Below, one piece after another: positions 25,465 through 35,939 of a stretch of DNA of 64,000 bases. The notes under the pieces are model-generated. The model was given only the letters and a program-made list of their open reading frames with translations. It was not told the DNA's origin and ran no database searches. The first letter of the stretch is position 1. Each line of letters opens with the position of its first letter. The stretch is from Neorhizobium galegae (lineage in GTDB: Bacteria > Pseudomonadota > Alphaproteobacteria > Rhizobiales > Rhizobiaceae). The position numbers were made by a program, and so were the translations under genes. The stretch covers positions 315,501 through 379,500 of the forward strand of contig NZ_CP090095.1 in assembly GCF_021391675.1 (NCBI RefSeq), read 5' to 3'.

Positions 25465-26283
25465 TCAGGAAAGCCCGAGCACGTCGAGCATGGAATAGTG
25501 GCCGGGCTTCTTGTCGCGCGCCCAGAGCGCCGCGGCAACCGCGCCGCGGGCGAAGATCGAGCGGTCGCGCGCGCTGTGCGAGAGCGTCACCAGTTCGCCT
25601 TCGCCGGCAAGTACGACGGAATGGTCGCCGACGACCGAGCCGCCGCGCAGCGTCGCAAATCCGATCGTGCCGGTCGGGCGGGCGCCCGTATGACCGTCGC
25701 GCACCCTGACGGATTGGCTTGCGAGATCGATGCCGCGGCCTTGCGCTGCCGCTTCGCCGAGCAGCAGTGCCGTTCCGGATGGCGCATCGACCTTGTGCTT
25801 GTGATGCATTTCGACGATCTCGATATCCCACCCGGCGGCGGGCAAGGCCTTCGCCGCCTGCGCGACGAGCACACCGAGCAGGTTGACGCCGAGGCTCATA
25901 TTGCCGGACTTGACGACGCGCGCATGACGGCCGGCCGCCCTGAATTTTTCCTCGTCCTCGACCGAGCAGCCGGTCGTACCGATCACATGGACGATCCGTG
26001 CCTGTGCGGCGAGGACAGAGAAGGCGACGCTGGTCGCCGGCGTGGTGAAATCGAGCACGCCGTCGGCATCGAGAAAAGCCTTCAGCGGATCGGAGGTTAT
26101 TGGAACGTCGAGAGTTCCGACACCCGCAAGCTCGCCGGCGTCCTTGCCGATGAACGGCGAACCTTCGCGCTGAACGGCCGCGTGCAGCGTCACGCCTGCT
26201 GTTTCATGGATGACCCGGATCATGGCCTGGCCCATCCGGCCTGCAGCACCAACCACCACGAGTTTCATGTCATTTGCGGTCAT
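25465..26283 (-). CDS. dapB: 4-hydroxy-tetrahydrodipicolinate reductase
   Basis: DapB carries out the second step of the diaminopimelate/lysine pathway, using NAD(P)H. It has 272 residues with the dinucleotide-binding motif GAAGRMGQ (12-19). The family signature [15 protein letters not shown] has the catalytic His160/His161 and Lys164, and [10 protein letters not shown] lies in the cofactor loop. ATG 26283 ([10 protein letters not shown]) matches the usual rhizobial start; an upstream start at 26370 has no family sequence. It is cytoplasmic and sits directly before gpmA, a pairing common in rhizobia. Confidence 0.96.
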   Translation of the reverse strand: MTANDMKLVVVGAAGRMGQAMIRVIHETAGVTLHAAVQREGSPFIGKDAGELAGVGTLDVPITSDPLKAFLDADGVLDFTTPATSVAFSVLAAQARIVHVIGTTGCSVEDEEKFRAAGRHARVVKSGNMSLGVNLLGVLVAQAAKALPAAGWDIEIVEMHHKHKVDAPSGTALLLGEAAAQGRGIDLASQSVRVRDGHTGARPTGTIGFATLRGGSVVGDHSVVLAGEGELVTLSHSARDRSIFARGAVAAALWARDKKPGHYSMLDVLGLS

Positions 26284-26486
26284 GCGCGGCGCAGTCCTTG
26301 GCTGTTTGGAATGTTTGTCGGCGATTGCGAATTTCGCGACGAACCTAGAGCCCGTCACGATCCAGTGCAAGTGCCGAGAATGAGACGCTTTTTTGTCGAA
26401 CCACTAGCCCGGAGTATGGCCTCCAATGCAGAGCCACGCCTTCCCGGTTTGCCGCTTGATGCAAGGAGATGCTTCCCAGTTTCGTA

Positions 26487-26837
26487 TCAGCGGCCCTGCA
26501 GAACCTTGACGACTTTCGCGGTCATATCGCCCCGTCGCGCTTTTTCGAAGTCTTCATAGGTCAATTTGCCGGACGCCATTCCATTGATCACGCGCTGGCA
26601 GCCAAGAGCCGTGGCCTTGCTTTCGGATACGTCCAGCAGAAGTGCCAGATTTTCGATTGTCTCCTTGCGCCAATTCTGCTGGACGCACTGGGCAATCGTC
26701 TTGGTACGCAAAGCGGCACTGCCTTCGAGTGCGCTGGAAGCCGCCTGGTATTTCTCAGGCGTCGCCTGCGTCGCACAGCTTGCAAGCGCCGACGTGACGA
26801 TGGCAACCGCCATCATCCGATAAGAACGGATCAGCAT
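26487..26837 (-). CDS. Small lipoprotein, tandem paralogue 1
   Basis: This 116-residue predicted lipoprotein has a signal peptide ending in SALASC (lipobox, Cys near residue 21). The mature domain is helical and shares with the next gene upstream the pattern KYxAAxxALxGSAxLRxK, a conserved Cys in the middle (AQCVQQ), CQRxINxxASGKxxYxD, and a final LQG. The common core marks a two-member paralogous family I cannot name. It lies 34 bases downstream of its paralogue on the same strand. Two conserved Cys outside the lipobox could form a disulphide in the periplasm. Confidence 0.75.
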   Translation of the reverse strand: MLIRSYRMMAVAIVTSALASCATQATPEKYQAASSALEGSAALRTKTIAQCVQQNWRKETIENLALLLDVSESKATALGCQRVINGMASGKLTYEDFEKARRGDMTAKVVKVLQGR

Positions 26838-26871
26838 GGTTCAATCCCAATTGATATGCGGCGGGCCAAGG

Positions 26872-27219
26872 CTACTTACCTTGCAAGGATGCGATGGCAC
26901 CCTTGGTGGGTTCGTCTTCATTGAAAGACTGCCAATCCTTGTACTTCATCTTGCCGGAAGCGATTGAATTGACGATACGCTGGCAAAGCAGGCGAGGATT
27001 TTTGGAATCCGCTACGCTGACATACCAAGAGTAGGCTTCACGCGATCGAGCGTTCCAGTCGTGACCTTCTCCGACGCATTTCACGACAAACTTCTCACGG
27101 AGAGACGCACTTCCCTTTAATGCTTCGGCTGCCGCTTCATACTTGTCCTCCGTCAGGCAGCCTGTCAGGCCAACGCAGAGCACAGAAATTGCTAAGCCAC
27201 GGAAAATATTAGAAAACAT
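26872..27219 (-). CDS. Small lipoprotein, tandem paralogue 2
   Basis: This 115-residue predicted lipoprotein has lipobox VGLTGC near residue 20. The mature part aligns by eye with its neighbour over nearly its whole length (KYEAAAEALKGSASLREK, a mid Cys in KCVGEG, CQRIVNSIASGKMKYKD, LQGK). It is more Trp/Tyr-rich in the middle. ATG 27219 is preferred, with GAGGGA upstream; a longer frame starts at 27258. Base composition is more A/T-rich than in glk next door. The function is unknown; a tandem duplication that has since diverged is the simplest reading. Confidence 0.75.
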   Translation of the reverse strand: MFSNIFRGLAISVLCVGLTGCLTEDKYEAAAEALKGSASLREKFVVKCVGEGHDWNARSREAYSWYVSVADSKNPRLLCQRIVNSIASGKMKYKDWQSFNEDEPTKGAIASLQGK

Positions 27220-27282
27220 GAAAATATGTCCCTCACTCAATGGGCGCCATATTTCCATCAGGAATTGAAAAAGCGCAAGAGC

Positions 27283-28305
27283 CTAACAGCGCCAGCGGCG
27301 GCCGTCCGTTGAAATTCCGTAGGCCGAGGGGGCCTGGGCGAAGCTTGCCAGGCCGGCCAGCGCCGCCTGCGGATGGGTCACCACGAAGGTGGGGATAGTG
27401 CCCATCAGCTCCGTATGCGGCGCTTTATCCTCGAAGGCGGCGCGGAACTGTGGGCCTTTCAGCGCCGGAACGATCTTCTGCGAGATGCCGCCGGCGAGAT
27501 AGACGCCGCCGCGTGCCATGAAGATCAGCGCCATGTCGCCCGCGACCCGGCCGAGATAGGTGGCAAATAGCGAAAGCGTTTCGACGGCCTGGGAATTCGT
27601 GCCGTTCAGACCGTGGGCCGTGACGTCCGCCGGATCGGAAAACGCTGGCTGCAGCCCGTCGGCCGCGCAGACGGCCTGATAAATGTTGACGACGCCGCGT
27701 CCGCTCAGGATTTCTTCCGCAGAGACGCGGCCCTCGATGCGCTTGAGGTGCGGAAAAATCTCGAAATCCCGTTCCGAGCGCGGGCCGACATCTACATGTC
27801 CGCCTTCGCCGGGAACCGGGAACCACATGTGCCGCGCATAGACGAGGCCTGCGACGCCGAGGCCGGTACCCGGGCCGAGCACCACGCGCGACGCCATATG
27901 CGGCTCGTTGTTGGGCCCAAGCGTCTCGCGGTATTCGTCGGGCATGGTCGCGACGGCAAGCGCCTGGGCTTCGAAATCGTTGACGACCAGCACGTCCTCG
28001 AAACCGAGATCGGCGATCATGCCTTTCGGCCGCACCACCCAGTCGCAATTGGTCAGATCGATCTCGTCGCCATCGATCGGCCCCGCGATGGCAAGGATCG
28101 CCGAACGGGGCTGTACCGAACTCCTGTCGAGCACGATTTTCTGGATCGCGTCATCGATCGTCGGGTAGTCGGCGGTGCGCACGTTCGGGAACGGCTTCGG
28201 TTCCGCATCGGCGTCGAGGAGGATCGAGAAGCGGGCATTGGTGCCGCCGATATCGCCGATCAGGATCGGAAAGGGCAGCTTGTCGGTCTTCATGTTATCG
28301 GCCAT
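27283..28305 (-). CDS. glk: Glucokinase
   Basis: This ATP-dependent kinase converts glucose to glucose 6-phosphate. It has 340 residues and belongs to the Glk (not ROK) family. The phosphate-binding start is [12 protein letters not shown] (residues 16-26), the sugar-binding region follows [12 protein letters not shown], and [12 protein letters not shown] and [10 protein letters not shown] are family motifs. The second phosphate motif is [13 protein letters not shown]. It is cytoplasmic. It lies eight bases after mgsA on the same strand, so they are co-transcribed, linking entry of glucose to the methylglyoxal bypass. Confidence 0.96.
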   Translation of the reverse strand: MADNMKTDKLPFPILIGDIGGTNARFSILLDADAEPKPFPNVRTADYPTIDDAIQKIVLDRSSVQPRSAILAIAGPIDGDEIDLTNCDWVVRPKGMIADLGFEDVLVVNDFEAQALAVATMPDEYRETLGPNNEPHMASRVVLGPGTGLGVAGLVYARHMWFPVPGEGGHVDVGPRSERDFEIFPHLKRIEGRVSAEEILSGRGVVNIYQAVCAADGLQPAFSDPADVTAHGLNGTNSQAVETLSLFATYLGRVAGDMALIFMARGGVYLAGGISQKIVPALKGPQFRAAFEDKAPHTELMGTIPTFVVTHPQAALAGLASFAQAPSAYGISTDGRRWRC

Positions 28306-28313
28306 CGGGAAGC

Positions 28314-28694
28314 TTAGTCCTTCTGAAAGTCGATGAGTTTTTCGGCTGTGGCGCGGTTGAGCGCCATGGGAATGTCGTAGACGGTCGCAAGCCGCGTTAG
28401 CGCCTTGACGTCGACGTCGTGGGGAAGGGCGCTCAAGGGGTCGATGAAGAACACCAGCATCTGGACCTCGCCGGTGGCGATCATCGCGCCGATCTGCTGG
28501 TCGCCACCGAGCGGGCCGCTCTTCAACCGCGTCACTTCGAGGCCCGGACAGGCATCCTGAACCCGGCCGCCGGTCGTGCCGGTGGCGACGATGCGGAAGC
28601 GCGAAAGCGCCACCTGGTGATGGCGGGCGAAATCCGCCATATCGTTCTTCTTCTGGTCGTGCGCGATCAGCGCGATGCAGGGCTTGGCCGACAT
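28314..28694 (-). CDS. mgsA: Methylglyoxal synthase
   Basis: MgsA turns dihydroxyacetone phosphate into methylglyoxal and phosphate, a bypass used when sugar phosphates build up. It has 126 residues with the phosphate-binding motif ATGTTGGR and the catalytic motif [10 protein letters not shown] (Asp65, equivalent to Asp71 of E. coli). It starts [10 protein letters not shown], as the family does, and is slightly shorter than the E. coli enzyme (152). It is cytoplasmic and the first gene of a two-gene unit with glk. Confidence 0.96.
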   Translation of the reverse strand: MSAKPCIALIAHDQKKNDMADFARHHQVALSRFRIVATGTTGGRVQDACPGLEVTRLKSGPLGGDQQIGAMIATGEVQMLVFFIDPLSALPHDVDVKALTRLATVYDIPMALNRATAEKLIDFQKD

Positions 28695-28813
28695 GATTGG
28701 GTATCCTCACCAGAACGATATTCAATCGATTTGTGACGCGTTCTAGCGTGCCGCTTCGTTCTTGGAAAGGTGGCGTCGAGACCGGCGGTTTCGATTGCCG
28801 GCCTCATCCGGAA

Positions 28814-29884
28814 CTATTGCAGCGGACGCGGTGTCGGGATCGGCATGTCATCGGAAGCGGGCGGCGGATCGTTGACGATCGCCTCGATAGTCTTTGCCGG
28901 TGCCGACGCGGCAGGCTGAGCCGTGTAGGCCACGGCGCTGCCGCCGAAGGTCGCGTCGTCTTCGGAGCGCGAGGGGGCGGCAAGCACGGCTGCACAGGCT
29001 TTCGGGAGATCCGAGAGCATGACCTGGCGAGGCTTGACCGGCTTCTTGTTCGGGTCCGGCTTCGGCGGCGGCGCCCACGGCTCCTTGCTGAACCACCAGG
29101 CGAGGGAATTGTCGCAGCCGTCGCCCTTGGCGACCGGCGCCTGGCTCTGGCAGGCCGTAGCGCCGGCCGGGCAGTGGATGCGGATATGGAAATGTTCGTC
29201 ATGGCCGTAGATCGGCCGGACCTTGCCGAGCAGGCTTCGATCGCCGGTCCAGGTTTCGCAAAGCTTCTTCTTGATGGCCGGGTTAACGAAGACCCGCTCC
29301 ACCTGCGGATAGCTCGCCGCCTGCATGACGACCTTGGCGTGAGTGCTGGTCCAGCGACTGGGATCGACGGTCAGGAATTTGCTCTTGTCGAGCATGGAGG
29401 TGAACGGCAGACTTTCGCGTTGCTGGGCGCTCAGAGGCTGGGCGGGCTTCGGCGTGAACCAGATATCGGCGTCGAGGCCGATCTGGTGTGAGGCATGGCC
29501 TGTGATCATCGGGCCGCCGCGGGGCTGCGAAATGTCGCCGACGAGAATGCCAGAACCCCAGCCGAGCCTTGCGGCATCGCCAGAGAACCGTTCGAGCAGT
29601 GCGATCATCGCCGGATTGCCCCAGCGGCGGTTGCGCGAGAGGCGCATCGCCTGCCAGGTCGGCCCATCGGTCGGCAACGCCACGGCGCCGGACATGCAAC
29701 CCTTCGCATAGAAACCGAGCGGTTCCGCCTCCGCCATGCTCGGGAGCTTCAAGGTGCCAAAAAGCTGTTTCGCCGGCGTGCCTTCCTGCGCTGCCACCGA
29801 TCCCGCGAACGCGCCGCAAAGGAAAGCGGTCACCGTCAGCCGCAAAATAGTACCCGAAATCGATCTCATGCCCATCCGCCGCAA
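28814..29884 (-). CDS. mepA: Penicillin-insensitive murein endopeptidase MepA
   Basis: MepA is a periplasmic zinc (M74/LAS) endopeptidase that cuts D-Ala-meso-DAP cross-links in peptidoglycan. It has 356 residues, longer than E. coli MepA (274) because of a Pro/Ala-rich C-terminal extension of about 80 residues. The signal peptide ends near residue 32 (AGSVAAQ). Zinc-site residues appear in GHASHQIGLDADIWF (His133, Asp140) and GHDEHFHIRIHC (His231/His233). Multiple Cys in the mature part suggest disulphides. Several closely spaced ATGs (MRRMGMRS) leave the exact start uncertain by a few codons. Confidence 0.94.
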   Translation of the reverse strand: MRRMGMRSISGTILRLTVTAFLCGAFAGSVAAQEGTPAKQLFGTLKLPSMAEAEPLGFYAKGCMSGAVALPTDGPTWQAMRLSRNRRWGNPAMIALLERFSGDAARLGWGSGILVGDISQPRGGPMITGHASHQIGLDADIWFTPKPAQPLSAQQRESLPFTSMLDKSKFLTVDPSRWTSTHAKVVMQAASYPQVERVFVNPAIKKKLCETWTGDRSLLGKVRPIYGHDEHFHIRIHCPAGATACQSQAPVAKGDGCDNSLAWWFSKEPWAPPPKPDPNKKPVKPRQVMLSDLPKACAAVLAAPSRSEDDATFGGSAVAYTAQPAASAPAKTIEAIVNDPPPASDDMPIPTPRPLQ

Positions 29885-30065
29885 ATCACCTGATCGCCTC
29901 GAATCTACCGTGAAACAGGATTTTGGTGAAATGGAGATGGTGGAAGCCTTGCCGATTTCCGGAAGATAAACGCCGGATAAAACGGATGTGAGCGCCGAAC
30001 TCCTGTTTTTCGCCGCCTTTTGTCCTATGCTTCACTGCAACAGAGAAACTCGGAAGAGGTAACGA

Positions 30066-31901
30066 ATGGTTCTGGCTCGGCTGAAGGTAGGTTTCGCGAT
30101 CGCCCTGGCGACGGTTTTCGCAGCGTCGAGCGTGCCGGCCCAGGAACCGAAATGGCGGCATGGCATGGCCGTTGTCGGGGACCTCAAGCTGCCGGAAGGC
30201 TTCAAGCAGCTCCCCTATGTCGATGTAAACGCGCCGAAGGCCGGCGAGCTGCGCCTCGGCGACGAAGGCACGTTCGACAACCTCAACCTGGTGATCGACC
30301 GGGGTGCCGCGGCTTCGGGTTTGAGCCTGATCTACGACACGCTCATGAAGCGGTCGGAGGACGAGGTTTTCGGCACCTACGGCCTTTTGGCCGAGGCCGT
30401 GTCCTATCCGGACGACGTGTCTTCGGTGACGTTCCGCTTGAGGCAGGAGGCGAAATGGCCGGACGGCCAGCCGGTCACTCCGGAAGACGTGATCTTCAGC
30501 CTGGAGAAGCTGAAGGAGCACAGCGCCCTCTATTCCGGCTACTATCGGCATGTCACCGGTGCTGAAAAGACCGGCGACCGCGAAGTGACCTTCCGCTTCG
30601 ACGAAAAGAACAATCGCGAACTGCCTTCGATCGTCGGCGACTTCCCGATCCTGCCCAAGCACTGGTGGGAAGGCAAGGACGCACAGGGCAACCAGCGCGA
30701 CATTTCCCGCACCACGCTGGAGCCGCCGATCGGGTCCGGACCCTACAAGATCGGGGCCGTTCAGCCGGGCTCCACCATTCGCTACGAGCTGCGCGACGAT
30801 TACTGGGGCAAGAGCCTGCCGATCAATCTCGGCCAGTATAACTTCCGGACGATCAGCTATACCTATTTTTCGGATGCCGACGTGGAATTCGAGGCCTTCC
30901 GGGCCGGTACGATCGACTACCGCCAGGAAAACAGTTCGAGCCGTTGGATCACGCGTTACGATTTCGACGCGGTGAAGGACGGGCGGGTGATCAAGGAAGC
31001 GCTGACCAATCCGTTCAAGGCCGTCGGCGTCATGCAGGCTTTCGTGCCGAACATGCGGCGCGACATCTTCAAGGACGCGCGGGTCCGCGAAGCGCTGAAC
31101 TACGCCTATGACTTCGAGGATCTCAACAAGAACCTCGCCTATGGCGGCTTGAAGCGGGTCGACAGCTTCTTCTGGGGCACCGAGCTTGCGTCCTCCGGCC
31201 TGCCCCAGGGAAAGGAACTGGAGATTCTCAACGGGTTGAAGGACAAGGTTCCGGCGCGGGTGTTTACGACCCCCTATACCAACCCCGTCGGTGGCGACCC
31301 CAACAAGGTGCGCGATAACCTGCGCACGGCCATCAGCCTGCTGAAGGGGGCCGGCTGGGAGTTGAAGGGCAATCGGATGGTCAATGCCAAGACCGGGCAG
31401 CCCCTGGGTTTCGAAATTCTCCTGAACAGCCAGTCGCAGGAGCGCACCGTGATGCCCTATGTGACAAGTCTCAAGAAAATCGGCATCGATGTCCGGCTCC
31501 GGATAGTCGACGCATCGCAATACATCAATCGAATCCGCAGCTTTGACTACGACATGATGTACGGGGTTTGGGCCCAGACCATGAACCCCGGCAACGAACA
31601 GGCGGACTACTGGGGATCGGCGTCCGTTAGCCGGCCGGGATCACGCAACTATGCAGGCATCGCCGATCCAGCGGTGGATCAGCTGATCACCATGATCACC
31701 TTCGCGCCGAACCGGGAAGATCAGGTGGCAGCCGTCAAGGCGATGGACCGGGTGCTGCTCGCCAACCACTATGTGGTCCCGATGTTCTATTCCGGCGAAG
31801 CGAGGATCGCCTACTGGAACCGCATCACGCATCCGCAGAGACTGCCGGAATACAGCATAGGTTTCCCCGAGACCTGGTCGGCCAGAAGCGCCGCGAAGTG
31901 A
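30066..31901 (+). CDS. yejA: Peptide ABC transporter substrate-binding protein (YejA)
   Basis: This is the periplasmic binding protein of a Yej-type oligopeptide importer, 611 residues, family SBP_bac_5. The signal peptide ends near residue 27 (SSVPAQ). Typical segments are GEGTFDNLN-like (LGDEGTFDNLNLVIDRGAAA), KWPDGQPVTPEDVIFSLE, and the Trp-rich IKEALTNPFKAVGVMQAF. E. coli YejA serves uptake of microcin C and small peptides. GAAGAGG precedes the ATG. A 145-base gap without a visible terminator separates it from yejB, so the four genes probably form one operon. Confidence 0.93.
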   Translation: MVLARLKVGFAIALATVFAASSVPAQEPKWRHGMAVVGDLKLPEGFKQLPYVDVNAPKAGELRLGDEGTFDNLNLVIDRGAAASGLSLIYDTLMKRSEDEVFGTYGLLAEAVSYPDDVSSVTFRLRQEAKWPDGQPVTPEDVIFSLEKLKEHSALYSGYYRHVTGAEKTGDREVTFRFDEKNNRELPSIVGDFPILPKHWWEGKDAQGNQRDISRTTLEPPIGSGPYKIGAVQPGSTIRYELRDDYWGKSLPINLGQYNFRTISYTYFSDADVEFEAFRAGTIDYRQENSSSRWITRYDFDAVKDGRVIKEALTNPFKAVGVMQAFVPNMRRDIFKDARVREALNYAYDFEDLNKNLAYGGLKRVDSFFWGTELASSGLPQGKELEILNGLKDKVPARVFTTPYTNPVGGDPNKVRDNLRTAISLLKGAGWELKGNRMVNAKTGQPLGFEILLNSQSQERTVMPYVTSLKKIGIDVRLRIVDASQYINRIRSFDYDMMYGVWAQTMNPGNEQADYWGSASVSRPGSRNYAGIADPAVDQLITMITFAPNREDQVAAVKAMDRVLLANHYVVPMFYSGEARIAYWNRITHPQRLPEYSIGFPETWSARSAAK

Positions 31902-32046
31902 AGATTGGGCACGGACTTGCGCCGCCGACCGGCACCTGTTCCAAATGAGCCCACATGATTCGCACCGCAAAAAGAGGAAAGAGCCATTTGATCGGCATTG
32001 GAATATGCGCTGAGACGAAAGCCCGCCCGCCAGGCAGGGAGCTCTG

Positions 32047-33132
32047 ATGGGCGCCTATATTCTCCGCCGTGTTCTGCTGATGATACCGACGATCGTCGGT
32101 ATCATGGCGATTTCCTTCCTCGTCGTGCAGTTCGCGCCGGGCGGCCCGGTCGAGCAGGTGATCGCCCAGATACAGGGCCAGGATACCGGCGACCGGCTTT
32201 CCGGCGGTGGCGGCGAACTGCTCCAGCAACAGAGCGGAGGCGAGGAAAGCCGCTATCGCGGCGCCCAGGGCCTCGACCCGGAATTCATCGCCAAGCTCGA
32301 GAAGCAGTTCGGTTTCGACAAACCGCCCGCGACGCGGTTCCTCGAAATGATGTGGAACTACATCCGCTTCGACTTTGGCGAGAGCTTCTTCCGCAATACC
32401 TCGGTGCTCGATCTGATCATCGACAAGATGCCGGTGTCGATCTCGCTCGGCTTCTGGATCCTGATCGTCTCCTACCTGATCTCGATTCCATTGGGCATCC
32501 GCAAGGCGGTCAAGGACGGCTCGACCTTCGACGTCTGGACCTCCGGCGTGATCATCATCGGTTATGCGGTGCCGAGCTTCCTGTTCGGCATCCTGCTGAT
32601 CGTGCTCTTCGCAGGCGGTTCCTTCTTCGACTGGTTCCCGCTGCGCGGCCTGGTTTCGGACAATTTTTCAGAACTTTCCTGGTGGGAAAAGGTCATCGAC
32701 TATTTCTGGCACCTGACACTGCCGTTGATCGCCATGTCGCTTTCGGCCTTCGCCACCACCACGCTTTTGACCAAGAACTCGTTCATCGACGAGATCAAGA
32801 AGCAGTATGTGACGACGGCGCGCGCCAAAGGCCTCAACGAGCGGCAGGTGCTCTATGGCCACGTCTTCCGCAACGCCATGCTGATCGTCATTGCTGGCTT
32901 CCCGGGCGCCTTCATCTCCGCCTTCTTCACCGGTTCGCTGCTGATCGAGAACATCTTCTCGCTGGATGGGCTGGGGCGCCTCGGTTATCTCGCGATCGTC
33001 AATCGCGACTATCCGATCGTTTTCGGCACGCTCTACATCTTCTCTCTGATGGGCCTGTTCGTCAGCCTGATTTCGGACCTGATCTATACCTGGATCGATC
33101 CGCGCATCGATTTCGAGCGGAGGGATGTCTGA
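32047..33132 (+). CDS. yejB: Peptide ABC transporter permease (YejB)
   Basis: This 361-residue inner-membrane permease has an N-terminal helix (about 9-31). A hydrophilic insertion (about 45-80, with [15 protein letters not shown]) is longer than in most DppB-like permeases and typical of YejB. Five further helices follow. The ABC-contact loop is [20 protein letters not shown], and [17 protein letters not shown] is a family signature. Its stop overlaps the yejE start by one base (TGATG), which shows translational coupling. Partner of YejE and YejF. Confidence 0.95.
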   Translation: MGAYILRRVLLMIPTIVGIMAISFLVVQFAPGGPVEQVIAQIQGQDTGDRLSGGGGELLQQQSGGEESRYRGAQGLDPEFIAKLEKQFGFDKPPATRFLEMMWNYIRFDFGESFFRNTSVLDLIIDKMPVSISLGFWILIVSYLISIPLGIRKAVKDGSTFDVWTSGVIIIGYAVPSFLFGILLIVLFAGGSFFDWFPLRGLVSDNFSELSWWEKVIDYFWHLTLPLIAMSLSAFATTTLLTKNSFIDEIKKQYVTTARAKGLNERQVLYGHVFRNAMLIVIAGFPGAFISAFFTGSLLIENIFSLDGLGRLGYLAIVNRDYPIVFGTLYIFSLMGLFVSLISDLIYTWIDPRIDFERRDV

Positions 33133-34280
33133 TGGAGGCGACCGCCGCAAAGACCACCGGGCAGGCGGCACCGCCGCAGAAGCGGCCCTGGATTTCGCCG
33201 ACCAACCGGCGGCGGCTCGCCAATTTCCGTGCCAACAAGCGCGGTTACTGGTCGTTCTGGCTGTTCATGGTCCTTTTCGTGCTCAGCCTGTTTGCGGAAT
33301 TCATCGCCAACGACCGGCCGATCGTCGCCTCCTACAAGGGCGAAATCCTCTACCCGGTCGTCGTCGATTACCCGGAGGAGAAGTTCGGCGGCTTCCTGGC
33401 AACGACCGATTACCGCTCCGATTACATCCAGCAGGAAATCGAGGCGAACGGCTGGATGGTCTGGCCGCCGATCCGCTATTCCTACCAGACGGTCAATTCC
33501 AACATCCCCCATTCGGCGCCGACAGAACCCTTCTGGCTGATGGAGAAGGCGGATCGCTGCGCCGCCTATCCGCAAAAGGATCAGGACCCGAACTGCATCC
33601 TCGGCAATCTGAACTGGCTCGGCACCGACGACCAGGCACGCGACGTAACCGCCCGCATGATCTACGGCTTCCGCATCTCCGTCCTGTTCGGCCTGGTGCT
33701 GACGATCTGCTCGGCAGTAATCGGCGTGACGGCCGGCGCGGTGCAGGGTTATTTCGGTGGATGGACCGATCTTCTGATGCAGCGGTTCATCGAGATCTGG
33801 TCTTCCATGCCGGTTCTCTACATCCTGCTGATCATCGCCTCGATCCTGCCGCCTGGCTTCTTCGTCCTGCTCGGCATCCTCTTGCTTTTCTCCTGGGTCG
33901 GGTTCGTCGGCGTGGTGCGCGCCGAATTCCTGCGGGCCCGCAATTTCGAATATGTCCGTGCCGCCCGTGCGCTCGGCGTCGGCAACTGGACGATCATGTC
34001 CCGGCACCTTCTGCCGAACGCCATGGTCGCGACGCTGACCTTCCTGCCCTTCATCCTGTCGGGCTCGATCGCGACGCTGACCTCGCTCGACTTCCTGGGC
34101 TTCGGCCTGCCGGCGGGCTCTCCGTCGCTCGGCGAGATGATTTCGCAGGGCAAGAACAACCTGCAGGCGCCATGGCTCGGCTTCTCCGCCTTCTTCACCA
34201 TGTCGATCATGCTGTCGCTGCTGATCTTCATCGGCGAGGCCGTGCGCGATGCCTTCGATCCGAGAAAGACGTTCGGGTGA
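33132..34280 (+). CDS. yejE: Peptide ABC transporter permease (YejE)
   Basis: This is the second permease of the Yej importer, 382 residues. A basic cytoplasmic start (NRRRLANFRANKRG) precedes membrane helix 1 (about 43-64). A long periplasmic stretch (about 65-165, Tyr/Pro-rich, with paired Cys) follows, then five helices. The ABC-contact loop AARALGVGNWTIMSRHLLPN and the motif SLDFLGFGLPAGSPSLGEM identify the DppC/YejE family. ATG 33132 overlaps the yejB stop. The reading frame is open upstream, but only across yejB in another frame. Confidence 0.95.
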   Translation: MEATAAKTTGQAAPPQKRPWISPTNRRRLANFRANKRGYWSFWLFMVLFVLSLFAEFIANDRPIVASYKGEILYPVVVDYPEEKFGGFLATTDYRSDYIQQEIEANGWMVWPPIRYSYQTVNSNIPHSAPTEPFWLMEKADRCAAYPQKDQDPNCILGNLNWLGTDDQARDVTARMIYGFRISVLFGLVLTICSAVIGVTAGAVQGYFGGWTDLLMQRFIEIWSSMPVLYILLIIASILPPGFFVLLGILLLFSWVGFVGVVRAEFLRARNFEYVRAARALGVGNWTIMSRHLLPNAMVATLTFLPFILSGSIATLTSLDFLGFGLPAGSPSLGEMISQGKNNLQAPWLGFSAFFTMSIMLSLLIFIGEAVRDAFDPRKTFG

Positions 34281-34284
34281 GCCG

Positions 34285-35913
34285 ATGACAGAGCCGCTTC
34301 TTTCCATCCGCGATCTCTCCGTGGCCTTCCACCAGGGTGGCGATACCTCGATCGCCGTCGACGGGGTCTCTTTCGACATCCACCCCGGCGAGGTGCTGGC
34401 GCTGGTGGGGGAATCCGGTTCCGGCAAGTCGGTAACGGCCAATTCCATCCTCAAGCTGTTGCCTTATCCGTCCGCAAGCCATCCGTCCGGCGAGATCCTG
34501 TTCGACGGCAAGGATATGCTGAAGGCGTCCGAGCCGGAACTGCGCCGTGTGCGCGGCAACGACGTCACGATGATCTTCCAGGAGCCGATGACCTCGCTCA
34601 ATCCGCTTCATTCGATCGAAAAGCAGATCGGCGAGATCCTTGAGCTTCACCACGGAACCAACGGCCAGGCAGTGCGTATCCGCACGCTCGAACTCCTGAA
34701 CCAGGTCGGCATCCGCGAAGCGGAAAAGCGGCTGAAAGCCTATCCGCACGAGCTGTCCGGCGGCCAGCGCCAGCGTGTGATGATCGCCATGGCGCTCGCC
34801 AACCGCCCGAAACTGCTGATCGCCGACGAACCGACCACGGCGCTCGACGTCACCGTGCAGGCGCAGATTCTTGACCTTCTGCGTGGCCTAAAGGGCGAGC
34901 ACGGCATGTCCATGCTGTTCATCACCCACGACCTCGGCATCGTCCGCAAGTTCGCCGATCGCGTCTGCGTCATGACCAAGGGCAAGATCGTCGAGACCGG
35001 CACGGTGGAGGATGTCTTCGCCAATCCGCAGCACACCTATACGCGCCATCTGCTCGCCTCCGAGCCCCGCGGTGAGCCACCACCGGCCGATCCTTCCAAG
35101 CCGGTGGTGATGGAAGGCAAGGATATCCGTGTCTGGTTCCCGATCAAGGCGGGCTTCCTGCGCAAAGTGGTCGATCATGTGAAGGCCGTCGATGGCGTCG
35201 ATCTCCAACTGCGCGCCGGCGAGACGCTCGGCGTCGTCGGCGAATCCGGCTCGGGCAAGACGACGCTCGGTCTCGCGCTCGCAAGGCTCATCTCCTCGCA
35301 GGGCCGCATCGCCTTCGTCGGAACGGACATCGACAAGTTCTCCTTCAAGGAGATGCGCCCGTTCCGCGACCGTCTGCAGGTGGTCTTCCAGGATCCCTAT
35401 GGATCGCTGAGCCCCCGCATGTCGGTCGGCGATATTGTCGCCGAGGGGCTGAAGGTGCATGAACGGTCGCTTTCCGCCGATGGCCGCGACGAGCGTGTCG
35501 CCTGGGCCTTGAGCGAAGTCGGCCTGGATCCGGCGACCCGCTGGCGTTATCCGCACGAGTTTTCCGGCGGCCAGCGCCAGCGTATCGCGATTGCCCGCGC
35601 CATGGTGCTGAAACCGCGTTTCGTGATGCTCGACGAGCCCACTTCGGCGCTCGACATGACCGTCCAGGCGCAGGTCGTCGATCTCTTGCGCGACCTGCAG
35701 AAGAAGCACGATCTCGCCTATCTCTTCATCAGCCACGATCTGAAGGTCGTGAAGGCGCTCGCCAACCACGTCATCGTCATGCGCCTCGGCAAGGTGGTGG
35801 AAGAAGGCCCCGCGGACCAGATTTTCCAGGCGCCGAAGCAGGACTATACCCGCGCCCTGATGGCGGCGGCCTTCAATCTGGAAGCCGTCGAAATCGAAGC
35901 CATCAACCAGTAA
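34285..35913 (+). CDS. yejF: Peptide ABC transporter dual ATPase (YejF)
   Basis: This 542-residue protein fuses two ABC ATPase domains, as DppD-DppF fused, the form found in Yej and Gsi systems. Domain 1 (about 1-260) has [10 protein letters not shown], signature LSGGQRQR and Walker [13 protein letters not shown]. Domain 2 (about 285-540) has [19 protein letters not shown] and [11 protein letters not shown]. Both have switch His residues (ITHD and ISHD), so both sites look active. It starts four bases after yejE and completes the importer; the reductase gene follows 26 bases later. Confidence 0.96.
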   Translation: MTEPLLSIRDLSVAFHQGGDTSIAVDGVSFDIHPGEVLALVGESGSGKSVTANSILKLLPYPSASHPSGEILFDGKDMLKASEPELRRVRGNDVTMIFQEPMTSLNPLHSIEKQIGEILELHHGTNGQAVRIRTLELLNQVGIREAEKRLKAYPHELSGGQRQRVMIAMALANRPKLLIADEPTTALDVTVQAQILDLLRGLKGEHGMSMLFITHDLGIVRKFADRVCVMTKGKIVETGTVEDVFANPQHTYTRHLLASEPRGEPPPADPSKPVVMEGKDIRVWFPIKAGFLRKVVDHVKAVDGVDLQLRAGETLGVVGESGSGKTTLGLALARLISSQGRIAFVGTDIDKFSFKEMRPFRDRLQVVFQDPYGSLSPRMSVGDIVAEGLKVHERSLSADGRDERVAWALSEVGLDPATRWRYPHEFSGGQRQRIAIARAMVLKPRFVMLDEPTSALDMTVQAQVVDLLRDLQKKHDLAYLFISHDLKVVKALANHVIVMRLGKVVEEGPADQIFQAPKQDYTRALMAAAFNLEAVEIEAINQ

Positions 35914-35939
35914 TCACAGCAATCAAGGTCAATCTGTCC

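Noticed and set aside
31998..34280. YejE as a 760-residue protein
   Set aside because: The first half is an out-of-frame reading of yejB; ATG 33132 is coupled to the yejB stop.
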